Source of the DNA: Nocardioides aquaticus
Lineage (GTDB): Bacteria > Actinomycetota > Actinomycetes > Propionibacteriales > Nocardioidaceae
Length of the DNA: 64,000 bases
NCBI RefSeq assembly: GCF_018459925.1
Contig: NZ_CP075371.1
Coordinates: forward strand, 186,001-250,000
Reading direction: 5' to 3'
Below the pieces are notes generated by a model. That model saw only the letters and a program-made list of their open reading frames with translations. It was not told the DNA's origin and did not search any database. Positions 8,991 through 16,473 of this stretch are shown one piece after another (position 1 is the stretch's first letter; every line of letters begins with the position of its first letter). The position numbers and the translations under genes were made by a program.

Positions 8991-9413
8991 TCAGGCCGCG
9001 CCCCGGGCTGGGGCGATCTGCTGTGCCAGCGCCCAGATCACCAGGACGTCCAGGGCGATGATGAGCGCCGCCCAGAACGGGTAGTACGGCATGAACGCGA
9101 ACTGGCCCACGGCCGAGAGGACCGCGAACCCGATGCCCGCCGAGGCGGCCCAGGACTGACCCTTGAGGATGCCGATGCCGACGGCCAGGCCGACGGCTCC
9201 GAGGAGCATGGTGACCCAGCCCCAGGTGGTCAGGTCGATCTCGTAGGTGTAGGCGAGGCCGGTGACGAAGATGTCGTCCTCGAGGACGGCGGCGACGCCC
9301 TGCAAGACCTGGAACGAGCCCAGGGTCGCGAGGAGGACGCCGGCGAAGACGGAGACGCCGTACGCGGTTCCCGCAGATCCGTCGCGCGTCTGGCGCGGGC
9401 CGGTGGTGGTCAT
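8991..9413 (-). CDS. Four-TM small membrane protein (DUF7144-like)
   Basis: 140-residue protein with a hydrophilic start (MTTTGPRQTRDGSAG) and four hydrophobic helices. The LAYTYEIDLTTWGWVTMLLG and QFAFMPYYPFWAALIIALD regions resemble the actinobacterial DUF7144 membrane family. ATG at 9413 has GGAGGG 5-8 nt upstream and is chosen over the longer frame, which is basic and low complexity. It is transcribed leftward, 45 bp before the YihY gene start. Function unknown; homologues are common in stress-associated membrane-gene neighbourhoods. Confidence 0.75.
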   Translation of the reverse strand: MTTTGPRQTRDGSAGTAYGVSVFAGVLLATLGSFQVLQGVAAVLEDDIFVTGLAYTYEIDLTTWGWVTMLLGAVGLAVGIGILKGQSWAASAGIGFAVLSAVGQFAFMPYYPFWAALIIALDVLVIWALAQQIAPARGAA

Positions 9414-9553
9414 CGGTGTCCCTCCGTGTGACGAGGCTGCTGGCAGCCTCACGCTAGGAGCCTGTCCGGGCCGGAAGATCACCCGTCGCGGAGGAGTCCC
9501 CGAGCGCCGTGACGGGTCACCCCGGGTGGAGGCCGTCGCCGGTGCCCCGGGGC

Positions 9554-9559
9554 TAGCCT
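9554..9559 (+). promoter_or_regulatory. Putative leaderless -10 (TAGCCT) for the cupin gene
   Basis: TAGCCT followed by exactly 6 nt and then the ATG at 9566. This is the layout of actinobacterial leaderless promoters (TAnnnT about 7 nt before the first base of the mRNA). No ribosome-binding site is seen. No convincing -35 hexamer is present. Confidence 0.45.
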
Positions 9560-9565
9560 GACCGG

Positions 9566-10246
9566 ATGACGTCCGGCTCGCGGGACCTGTCCGGCTCGGA
9601 TGCCGGAGCTGCGCCTCGTCTCGCCCTGGCCGCGCTGCTGCGGGGCCGTCTGCGCGGTGCCGGTGCCGCTGACCAGCTCGCGGCGCTCGACAGCCTGGAT
9701 CCACAGGACGTGACCGGGTCGGCGCCGTCGGCGGACCCCGGCGGGCTCCCGGTCCTGGCGCACCTGGAGGAGGCCGTCGCGCTGGCGCGTGAGGGACTGG
9801 ACCACGACGACGGTGAAGCGTTGGCGGCGGTCGCGGGCTCCGTGTCATGGGTGCAGACCGAGGCCTACCGCCAGGACCCGCCCCATGGGAACTTCCTCGA
9901 CGGGTACGCCCACGCCACGTTCCTCGGCCCGACCGACGGGGGACAGGGCCCCACCCCGGCGGCCGCGGCGATGGGCCTGCTGCTGCTGGCCCCCGGGGTC
10001 GTCTACCCGCACCATGCCCACCCTGCCGACGAGGTCTACCTGCCCTTGACCGAGGCGCGCTGGTCCCACGGAGCCGGCGCCCCGTTCGAGGTCGCGACGG
10101 TCGGGACGGCGTTGCACCACCGCCCCTGGCAGCCCCACGCCATGATCACCGACGCACGCCCGCTCCTGGCCCTCTACCTCTGGACAGGGGCGGTCACGGT
10201 GCCGGCCACCTGGACCCGGGGGGACTCACCGGCCGAGGCGCCCTGA
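9566..10246 (+). CDS. DMSP-lyase-like cupin protein (DddL/DddQ type)
   Basis: 226-residue soluble protein with a helical N-terminal half and a C-terminal cupin barrel resembling dimethylsulfoniopropionate lyases. The metal-site pattern is preserved: YPHHAHPADEVY gives H150, H152, E156 and Y158, then W166, and a later His in RPWQPHAM (H191). DddQ/DddL enzymes use such a His/Glu/Tyr set to cleave DMSP to dimethyl sulfide and acrylate. No acrylate-handling gene is adjacent, so the real substrate is open; another cupin lyase or isomerase function is possible. It stands alone, divergent from the DUF7144-like gene and convergent with the SDR gene. Confidence 0.65.
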   Translation: MTSGSRDLSGSDAGAAPRLALAALLRGRLRGAGAADQLAALDSLDPQDVTGSAPSADPGGLPVLAHLEEAVALAREGLDHDDGEALAAVAGSVSWVQTEAYRQDPPHGNFLDGYAHATFLGPTDGGQGPTPAAAAMGLLLLAPGVVYPHHAHPADEVYLPLTEARWSHGAGAPFEVATVGTALHHRPWQPHAMITDARPLLALYLWTGAVTVPATWTRGDSPAEAP

Positions 10247-10288
10247 GATCCCTCGTGCTCGTCACCCCGTGTCGCCCCTCGCGCGCCG

Positions 10289-11266
10289 TCAGCGCGAGGC
10301 CTGGCGAGCGGCCGCCAGCAGGTCCTCGGAGACGTCCCAGAGACGGCGGGCGTCGTCAGGGTCGAGCGCGTGGGGCAGGACGCCGTGGATGCCGTCGAGC
10401 TTGTCGACGACGGCGGCCTCGCGACAGTCCTCGAAGTAGCGGCCGCCGATGCCCTCGACCAGCGGTGAGGTCGCCAGGAAGACCGAGGTGGCCGCGCCCT
10501 GCTCGGGCGTCTTCATCCGGAACAGACCAGCCGCCTCGGCCTTACGCGACTGCGCCTCGGCCGCGGCCCGCTTCTCCGGGCTCCAGTGGCGCTGCAGGGG
10601 CGTCCAGATGCCGCCGGGCATCAGGGCGTTGGCGGTGATGCCGTCGGCGGCCCACCGGCGGGTCGCCTCGACGGCGAAAAGCGAGTTGGCGGTCTTGGAC
10701 TGGCCGTAGGCCAGGCCGGGGTCGTACGCACGACGCTCGAAGAAGAGGTCGTCGAAGACGACCGGCGACGCGGCGTGGCCGCTGGAGGAGACCGAGACGA
10801 TCCGTGCCCGGTCGGCGGAGGCGAGAGCGGCGTGCAGCCCGGTGGCGAGCGCGACGTGCCCCAGGTGGTTGGTGCCGAGCTGGGTCTCCCAGCCCTGGGC
10901 GGTGGTGCCGTACGGGGTGTCCATCACGCCGGCGTTGTTGACGAGCACGTCGAGGGGACCGGCCCAGGCCGCCGTCACCGCGTCGACCGAGGCGAGGTCG
11001 GCGAGGTCGAGCCGGACGACGGCGACGTCGTCGCGACCGCTGGTGCCGGCGATGTCGGAGGCCGCGCGGTCGCCGGCGGTGGTGTCGCGCACGGCCAGGG
11101 TGACCTGCGCCCCGGCGTGCGCCAGGGCGCGGGCGGTCTCGACCCCGATGCCGGACGCGGCCCCGGTGACCAGGGCGCGTCGTCCGGTGAGGTCGAGGCC
11201 CGCGACGACCTCGAGGGCGGTCGTGGTGTCGTCGTACGGGCTGCTGATCGGCGGGGAGGAGGTCAT
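10289..11266 (-). CDS. Short-chain dehydrogenase/reductase (retinol/protochlorophyllide reductase-like)
   Basis: 325-residue NAD(P)-dependent oxidoreductase. The Rossmann motif TGAASGIG lies at 34-41, NNAGVMDTPY carries the NNAG motif, and the catalytic Ser/Tyr/Lys are in VSVSSSGHAA and AYGQSK. The length (over 300 aa) and the long C-terminal part match the subgroup related to retinol dehydrogenases and protochlorophyllide reductases; the substrate is unknown. The start is ATG at 11266. It is divergent from the TetR gene at 11310 with only 43 bp between them, containing a palindrome, so it is probably repressed by that TetR protein. Confidence 0.85.
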   Translation of the reverse strand: MTSSPPISSPYDDTTTALEVVAGLDLTGRRALVTGAASGIGVETARALAHAGAQVTLAVRDTTAGDRAASDIAGTSGRDDVAVVRLDLADLASVDAVTAAWAGPLDVLVNNAGVMDTPYGTTAQGWETQLGTNHLGHVALATGLHAALASADRARIVSVSSSGHAASPVVFDDLFFERRAYDPGLAYGQSKTANSLFAVEATRRWAADGITANALMPGGIWTPLQRHWSPEKRAAAEAQSRKAEAAGLFRMKTPEQGAATSVFLATSPLVEGIGGRYFEDCREAAVVDKLDGIHGVLPHALDPDDARRLWDVSEDLLAAARQASR

Positions 11267-11278
11267 GCCCGGAACATG

Positions 11279-11294
11279 CCAACTAGATGGTTGG
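11279..11294. promoter_or_regulatory. Palindromic operator between SDR and TetR genes
   Basis: CCAACTAGATGGTTGG is a 16-bp inverted repeat with one mismatch (arms CCAACTA/TGGTTGG). It sits in the 43-bp divergent gap, 13 bp from the SDR start and 4 bp upstream of the TAGGGT hexamer of the TetR gene. It is the obvious candidate binding site of the TetR protein for auto-repression and SDR control. Confidence 0.6.
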
Positions 11295-11297
11295 GTT

Positions 11298-11303
11298 TAG
11301 GGT
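11298..11303 (+). promoter_or_regulatory. Putative leaderless -10 (TAGGGT) of the TetR gene
   Basis: TAGGGT is followed by 6 nt (GACGAC) and the GTG start at 11310. This would start the mRNA at or next to the initiation codon, consistent with the lack of a ribosome-binding site. The adjacent palindrome would overlap the promoter. Confidence 0.45.
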
Positions 11304-11309
11304 GACGAC

Positions 11310-11891
11310 GTGGCGAGGGACGGGTACGCGAGCCGGCGGCGGCTGCTCGCGGCCGCGACCGTGGAGTTCGCGGCTCACGGCTTGGCGGGCGCGCGCGTCG
11401 ACCGCATCGCTGCCGCGGCCGAGGTCAACAAGCAGCAGATGTACGCGTGGCACGGGTCGAAGGACGGCCTCTTCGACGCCGTCTTCGCCGCCCAGCTCGA
11501 ACGGATCGTGAACGCGGTCCCGTTCACGGCGCACGACCTCCCCGGCTACGCCGTCGCGCTCTACGACAGCTACCTCACCGATCCCGAGATCATCCGGCTC
11601 GTCGGCTGGAACCGGCTCGAGCGGGTGCCGGCCGGTGACCTGCTGGCCGGCCACGGCGCGCTCACCGAGCCCAAGCGTGCCGCCCTCGAGCAGGCCCAGC
11701 GCGACGGCCTGGTGGTCGACGGGATCGCGCCCGGGGACGTCTACGCGATGGTGATCGGCATCGCCGGGTCCTGGTCGCCGCTCAGCGGCACCGTCACCGC
11801 GGCCCCCGGCGACGACGAGGCCGACCACGCCCGCCGGCGCAAGGCCCTGCGCGAGGCGGTGGCTCGCGCGCTGGTGCCCGACCACCGCTGA
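11310..11891 (+). CDS. TetR-family transcriptional repressor
   Basis: 193 aa. The N-terminal helix-turn-helix spans about 8-50: SRRRLLAAATVEFAAHGLAG, then VDRIAAAAEVNKQQMYAWHG with the usual Y-x-x-F/H-G-S-K end (HGSKDGLFDAVF). The C-terminal ligand domain has WNRLERVPAGD, a pattern of the TetR_C_17-like subgroup. The GTG at 11310 fits the leaderless promoter signature. It likely represses the divergent SDR gene and itself through the palindrome at 11279-11294; the inducer is unknown, possibly the SDR substrate. Confidence 0.87.
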   Translation: MARDGYASRRRLLAAATVEFAAHGLAGARVDRIAAAAEVNKQQMYAWHGSKDGLFDAVFAAQLERIVNAVPFTAHDLPGYAVALYDSYLTDPEIIRLVGWNRLERVPAGDLLAGHGALTEPKRAALEQAQRDGLVVDGIAPGDVYAMVIGIAGSWSPLSGTVTAAPGDDEADHARRRKALREAVARALVPDHR

Positions 11892-11936
11892 CCGGTCCTC
11901 CTTGTCCGGCGCCGGGAACCGGCGGATCATCGAGGG

Positions 11937-12341
11937 GTGGACGTGGACCTGGTGGTCAAGGTGAGCGTGATCGCCGCTGTCCTGGTGGTGTGGTGGGTGC
12001 TCGCCGACCTGCGTCGCTACCGCGACCTCGCCGTCAGGGCGGGCCGGGCGCTGCACGTGGCGGAACCCTCGCCGCCGCCTCCGCCCGGCCCCCCGATCGA
12101 AGAGGTCGCGGCCGACATCCGTCGGATCGGGGGACAGATCAGGCAGGCGTCGCCCGGCATGCCGGTGGCGAGGATGCGGGGCTGGGTGGCCGCCTACGAC
12201 GACGTGCTCGTCGTGGCGTGCGAGGCCCTGGCCCTGGAGCACCGCCTCCGCTCCACCCCGGAGGGCGCGGGGCGCGACCTGGAGCGGGAACGGGTCGAGC
12301 GGCTGATCGAGCGGGCCGGGCTCCGGGTCCGCGCCTGGTAG
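11937..12341 (+). CDS. Hypothetical membrane-anchored protein, 134 aa
   Basis: One N-terminal transmembrane helix (about residues 5-22, VVKVSVIAAVLVVWWVLADL) is followed by a proline-rich linker (PSPPPPPGPP) and a helical, charged C-terminal domain with many Arg/Glu. No known family is recognised. The second in-frame GTG at 11943 is better spaced from the GAGGGG ribosome-binding sequence and may be the true start. The gene ends 1 nt before the convergent LacI gene stop. Helical content and charge would fit a small DivIC/septum-type or scaffold role, but this is not shown. Confidence 0.55.
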   Translation: MDVDLVVKVSVIAAVLVVWWVLADLRRYRDLAVRAGRALHVAEPSPPPPPGPPIEEVAADIRRIGGQIRQASPGMPVARMRGWVAAYDDVLVVACEALALEHRLRSTPEGAGRDLERERVERLIERAGLRVRAW

Positions 12342-12342
12342 G

Positions 12343-13362
12343 TCACGACGGGGCCGGCCCCGTCGAGTCGCGCACGACGAGCTCCACGGGCATCGCGACC
12401 TGCTCGGCGGGGGGCTGGGCACCGCGGCGTCGCGCGTCCAGCGCCGACATGAGCAGCTCGACGGCGCGCCGGCCGGCGTCGCTGATCGGACCGCCCAGCG
12501 TCGTCAGTGACGGCTGGACCAGGGTCGCGGCGAAGATGTTGTCGAACCCGACGACGCTGACGTCCCCCGGCACGTCGAGGCCGCGGTCGGACAGTCGCCG
12601 CATGATGCCGATCGCGAGCAGGTCGTTGTGGGCCACCACCGCCGTCCCGCCGACCCGGAGCGCGGCGTCGGCCGCGCTGCTCCCGCTGGCCACGGTGGGG
12701 GTGTACGGGCCCATCCGGTGCGCCTCGAGGTCGTACTGCCGGGCGCCCTCGGAGAGCATCCGCCACCGGGTCGCCCCCATCCAGGAGCTCGGCGGGCCGG
12801 CGCAGTAGGTGAAGGACCGGTGGCCCAGCGACGACAGGTGCTCGAGGATCTGGCGACACCCCGACGCCATGTCGAGGGTGACGCTGGTGGTGCCGGGCAG
12901 GTCCCGGTTGAGGAGGACCGTCGGGTGCTCGGCGGCGAGGTCGCGCAGCTGCTGGTCGGGCAGCCGGCTGGCCGCCATGACGAAGCCGTCGACGGTGCTG
13001 GTCAGGCCCCGGACCTGTTCGAGCTCGATCTGGGTCGACTCCTCGCAGTTGACCAGCACCAGGGTGGTCCCGGAGGCCCGGGCGCGCAGCTCGGCACCGC
13101 GGATCAGCTCGAAGTAGTGCGGGTTGGTGATGTCCGAGACCAGCATCGCGACGGTGCGCGGCCGCTCCTCGGAGCGCCCCGACGCGGGTCCGGTACGCCG
13201 GCGCGGCCGCTGCCGGGGCGCGTAGTCCAGCTCGGCCGCGGCGGTCATCACCCGGGCCCGGGTGGCGTCGGTGACCCGGCCGGGATCGGCGAAGGCCCGC
13301 GACACCGTCGACGCCGCGACCCCCGCCCGCTCGGCGACGTCGTAGATGGAGGGCCCGGTCAC
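12343..13362 (-). CDS. LacI-family transcriptional regulator (probable repressor of the TRAP/quinate operon)
   Basis: 339 aa. The LacI DNA-binding domain lies at the N-terminus (SIYDVAERAGVAASTVSRAF with the hinge at about 45-60), followed by a periplasmic-binding-protein-like sensor domain ending near 335. The GTG at 13362 is chosen because the family start VTGPSIYDVAERAG begins there; the ATG 36 nt upstream lies in the operator region. It is divergent from the TRAP-quinate operon with a palindromic LacI-type site between them. That suggests auto-control and control of the operon in response to quinate, shikimate or a related ligand. Confidence 0.85.
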   Translation of the reverse strand: MTGPSIYDVAERAGVAASTVSRAFADPGRVTDATRARVMTAAAELDYAPRQRPRRRTGPASGRSEERPRTVAMLVSDITNPHYFELIRGAELRARASGTTLVLVNCEESTQIELEQVRGLTSTVDGFVMAASRLPDQQLRDLAAEHPTVLLNRDLPGTTSVTLDMASGCRQILEHLSSLGHRSFTYCAGPPSSWMGATRWRMLSEGARQYDLEAHRMGPYTPTVASGSSAADAALRVGGTAVVAHNDLLAIGIMRRLSDRGLDVPGDVSVVGFDNIFAATLVQPSLTTLGGPISDAGRRAVELLMSALDARRRGAQPPAEQVAMPVELVVRDSTGPAPS

Positions 13363-13394
13363 GCGGTGATCGAAGCAGAGGATGGCAACAACTG

Positions 13395-13406
13395 GCAACT
13401 TGTTGC
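13395..13406. promoter_or_regulatory. LacI-type operator GCAACTTGTTGC
   Basis: Inverted repeat GCAAC-TT-GTTGC lies between the LacI gene start (13362) and dctQ (13487). A further GCAAC half-site in the same orientation begins at 13385. LacI-family sites are typically such palindromes with a central pair. It is the likely binding site of the adjacent LacI protein. Confidence 0.6.
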
Positions 13407-13486
13407 AACTGCATGACGCGAGTTCCTAGGGTCCGGAGCGATGTGAGTGCCGCCACACCGGCGGCCGGTTTCCCGAGGAGGTCCAC

Positions 13487-14113
13487 GTGGCTCCGTCTGA
13501 GTCAGCTTCGCCGGTGGGTGTCCCCCCGCCGGACGCACCGGACGCCCGTCCCGGGCCAGGCACGGAGCCGGGCGGTGCCCTCGGGCGCGTCGTCCGTGCC
13601 ATCACCGGGATCGAGCTCGGCGTCGCCGCCCTGGCGACCGCGATGATCTTCGTCCTGGTCCTGGTGCAGGCCTTCCAGCGCTACCTGCCGGTCGACGGCT
13701 GGACCTGGACCGGGGAGCTGTCGCGCTACGGCCTGGTCTGGCTGACCTTCGTGGCGGCCGGCGTCCTGGTCACGCGGGACGGGCACATCGCGCTGCAGGT
13801 GGTCGACACCCTGCGCCCCGCCTGGCTGGTGCGGGCGGTCCACGTCCTGGCCCACCTCGTCGTGGCGGCCACCGGCGCCGGCTTCGCCTGGGCCTGCTGG
13901 ACCCTGATCCAGGAGTCGGGCAACCTGACGACGCCGTCGCTGCAGATCCCGATGTCGTTCGTCTACGCCCTCCCGCTGGTCGGGTTCGTGAGCACGGCGG
14001 TCCGCTCGCTCCTCGCGGCCGTCCTCGTCCTCCGGTACGGCATCCCGGCCTCCCGGGAGCGGGACGCCCTGCCGGTCAGCGTCAACGGCCCCGAGCAGGG
14101 GGCGCGCGCATGA
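13487..14113 (+). CDS. dctQ: TRAP transporter small permease (DctQ)
   Basis: 208-residue membrane protein with four hydrophobic helices after a Pro-rich cytosolic N-terminus. The DctQ signature FQRYLPVDGWTWTGELSRYGLVWL is split across helix 1 and the following amphipathic stretch, and G-A-GV-x(2)-R-x(2)-HI is seen as AAGVLVTRDGHIALQV. It is part of the TRAP system with DctM and the binding protein DctP. The start is GTG at 13487 with GAGGAGGT 7 nt upstream. It is the first gene of the operon and overlaps dctM by 4 nt. The proposed substrate class (quinate/shikimate-like acids) comes from downstream genes. Confidence 0.88.
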   Translation: MAPSESASPVGVPPPDAPDARPGPGTEPGGALGRVVRAITGIELGVAALATAMIFVLVLVQAFQRYLPVDGWTWTGELSRYGLVWLTFVAAGVLVTRDGHIALQVVDTLRPAWLVRAVHVLAHLVVAATGAGFAWACWTLIQESGNLTTPSLQIPMSFVYALPLVGFVSTAVRSLLAAVLVLRYGIPASRERDALPVSVNGPEQGARA

Positions 14114-15384
14114 CCGTCGCTCTGCTCCTGATCGGCATCCTGGTCCTGCTCCTGCTGCGGGTCCCGGTCGCCTTCTCGTTCCTCGGTCCCGGCCTGGCCT
14201 ACCTCGTGCTCACCGACCAGTCGGTCGGGCTGGCGATGCGCCTGGTGACGAACTCCACCGCGAGCTTCCCGCTCCTGGCGGTGCCGCTGTTCGTCCTCCT
14301 CGGGGTCCTCGCCAACCGGGCCGGGATCGCCGACCGGCTCTTCGACTTCGCGCTGGCCCTCATGGGACGCGTCCGCGGCGGGCTCGGCTACGTCAGCGTC
14401 GGTGTCAGCCTCGGGTTCTCGTGGATGAGCGGCTCGGCCGTGGCGGACGCCGCCGCGCTCAGCAAGGTCGAGATCCCGGCCATGCAGCGCAACGGCTACA
14501 CCACCCGGTTCGGGCTCGGGGTGGTCGGCTCCTCGGCCCTGATCGCTCCGGTGATGCCTCCGAGCATCCCCGCGGTGATCTACGCCGGCCTGGCCGCCGT
14601 CAGCACCGGCGCGCTGTTCGCGGCCTCGGTCGTCCCGGCGCTGCTGATGGCCGCCGGGTTGTGCGTGGTCGTGTTCGTCCTCGTCCGCCGGCAGCCGGAC
14701 ATCGTGCAGACCGGGTTCAGCTGGGCCGAGGTCCGGCGTACCGGCCTGCGGGTCCTGGCGCCGGTCGGTGCTCCGGTCCTGATCCTGGGCGGCATCCTCG
14801 GCGGCTGGTTCACGCCGACCGAGGCCGCCGCGGTCGGTGCGCTCTACATGCTGCTGCTCGGCTTCGCCTACCGGTCGCTGGACCTGCGGGTGCTGCCCTC
14901 GATCTTCGTCGAGACCGTGCTGACGACCGCGGCGATCATGCTGATCGTCTCCTCCGCGGCGCTGCTCGGCTTCGTGCTGGCCCGCGAGCGTGTCCCGCAG
15001 CTGCTCTCCGAGCTCGTGCTCGGGATCACCGACGACGCGACGGTCTTCCTGATCCTGGTCGCGCTCCTGATGCTGGTGCTCGGCACCGTCATCGACGCCA
15101 CCGCGGTGCTGGTCCTGATCGTGCCGATCCTGATGCCGATCGGCCTGCGCCTCGACGTCGACCCCGTCGTGCTCGGGGTGCTGATGATCGTGTCGTTGAT
15201 GATCGGCCTGCTCACGCCGCCGGTCGGCACCGTCCTCTACGTCCTCAGCTCCACGATGAAGGTGCCGGTGGGCGAGGTCTTCAAGGCCTCGGTCCCCTTC
15301 ACCATCCCGCTGCTGGCCGTCTGCGTCCTGATCATCTTCGTCCCCGGGGTCGTGACCTGGCTCCCGACCAGGCTCGGTCTGTAG
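14110..15384 (+). CDS. dctM: TRAP transporter large permease (DctM)
   Basis: 424-residue polytopic protein with 12 hydrophobic segments. It matches the DctM subunit in length and motifs: SGSAVADAAALSKVEIPAM, APVMPPSIPAVIYAG and GGWFTPTEAAAVGALY are characteristic loops of the transport domain. It forms the sodium-driven translocation channel with DctQ. It starts at ATG 14110 overlapping dctQ (ATGA). A 72-bp gap with a small hairpin separates it from dctP. Confidence 0.93.
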   Translation: MTVALLLIGILVLLLLRVPVAFSFLGPGLAYLVLTDQSVGLAMRLVTNSTASFPLLAVPLFVLLGVLANRAGIADRLFDFALALMGRVRGGLGYVSVGVSLGFSWMSGSAVADAAALSKVEIPAMQRNGYTTRFGLGVVGSSALIAPVMPPSIPAVIYAGLAAVSTGALFAASVVPALLMAAGLCVVVFVLVRRQPDIVQTGFSWAEVRRTGLRVLAPVGAPVLILGGILGGWFTPTEAAAVGALYMLLLGFAYRSLDLRVLPSIFVETVLTTAAIMLIVSSAALLGFVLARERVPQLLSELVLGITDDATVFLILVALLMLVLGTVIDATAVLVLIVPILMPIGLRLDVDPVVLGVLMIVSLMIGLLTPPVGTVLYVLSSTMKVPVGEVFKASVPFTIPLLAVCVLIIFVPGVVTWLPTRLGL

Positions 15385-15422
15385 CAGGCGCGACCCCCAC
15401 CACCCACCGTCTCGGTCCACCA

Positions 15423-15437
15423 CCCGGCACCGCCGGG
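15423..15437. other. Small hairpin between dctM and dctP
   Basis: CCCGGC-ACC-GCCGGG is a perfect 6-bp stem in the 72-bp dctM-dctP gap. It is too short and lacks a T-tract for a strong terminator. It could stabilise the dctP transcript end, so that more binding protein than permease is made, as in many transporter operons. Confidence 0.35.
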
Positions 15438-15456
15438 ACCACCGGAAGGAACACCG

Positions 15457-16473
15457 ATGAACCGCACCTCCCGCGTCACCCGCTCCACCCTCGCCGCCGC
15501 GGCGGTCCTGCTCCCGATCGGCCTGCTGAGCGCCTGCGGCGGGGGCGACTCGTCCGGCTCCGGCGGCGTCGAGCTGACGCTGGCCCACAGCTACACCGAG
15601 GACCAGCCGCAGCACGCCTGCGGTGCCGAGGTGATCAAGGAGGAGGTCGAGGCCGCCGACGCCGGCATGACCGTCGAGATCTACCCGAGCAGCCAGCTCG
15701 GCGCCGACGCCGACCGGATCGCCTCGGTGCAGTCGGGCGACATCGACCTCGACATCCAGGGCGCCTCGGCACTGGCCGCCGCCTACGAGCCGATCGGCGT
15801 GATCGACGCGGCGTACGCCTTCGAGAGCACCGAGCACCTGGCGGCCTTCTTCGACGGGGAGGCCAGCGACACCGTCAAGGCCGACTTCAAGGACGCCTCC
15901 GGGGTCTCCGTCCTCGGGGCGTGGTCGGCCGGGGCGCGCCAGTTCACCGCCTCCGAGCCGATCCGCGAGCCCGCGGACCTGGACGGCCTGCGGATGCGCT
16001 TCCCCGGGTCGCCGCAGTTCCTGCTCAACGCGGAGGCACTCGGCGCCCAGCCCACGGAGGTGGCCTACGAGGAGCTCTACCTCGCCCTCCAGCAGGGCGT
16101 CGTGGACGGCCAGGAGAACCCGATCACGAACATCTCGGCGACCAACATCGCCGAGGTCCAGGACTACCTCAGCCTCTCCAGCCACGCGCAGAACTCCAAC
16201 CTGATCATCGCCGGACCGGTCTACGACGAGCTCGACGCCGACCAGCAGCAGGTCCTCGACGACGCCGTGGCCACCGCGGTGGACGGACTGCCGGCCTGCG
16301 TGGAGGAGGAGGAGACCGCGCAGCTCGAGGAGTGGGCCTCGAGCGGCGAGATCGAGATCGTCGACGACGTCGACGTCGAGGCCTTCAGCGCGCAGACCGA
16401 CGCCTGGTTCACCGACAACCTCGAGGGCGAGTCCCTCGCGGTCTACGAGGCCATCAAGAGCTCGGCCCCGTGA
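15457..16473 (+). CDS. dctP: TRAP transporter substrate-binding lipoprotein (DctP)
   Basis: 338 aa. A signal peptide with lipobox LLSAC gives a predicted lipid-anchored Cys27, then an acidic Ser/Gly linker. The DctP fold is marked by DLDGLRMRFPGSPQFLLNA (whose Arg binds the substrate carboxylate in this family), VAYEELYLALQQGVVDGQEN, and an acidic C-terminal helix. It captures a carboxylic acid outside the membrane and delivers it to DctQM. A good ribosome-binding site (GGAAGGA) precedes the ATG. Its stop overlaps the GTG start of the hydrolase gene. Confidence 0.92.
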   Translation: MNRTSRVTRSTLAAAAVLLPIGLLSACGGGDSSGSGGVELTLAHSYTEDQPQHACGAEVIKEEVEAADAGMTVEIYPSSQLGADADRIASVQSGDIDLDIQGASALAAAYEPIGVIDAAYAFESTEHLAAFFDGEASDTVKADFKDASGVSVLGAWSAGARQFTASEPIREPADLDGLRMRFPGSPQFLLNAEALGAQPTEVAYEELYLALQQGVVDGQENPITNISATNIAEVQDYLSLSSHAQNSNLIIAGPVYDELDADQQQVLDDAVATAVDGLPACVEEEETAQLEEWASSGEIEIVDDVDVEAFSAQTDAWFTDNLEGESLAVYEAIKSSAP

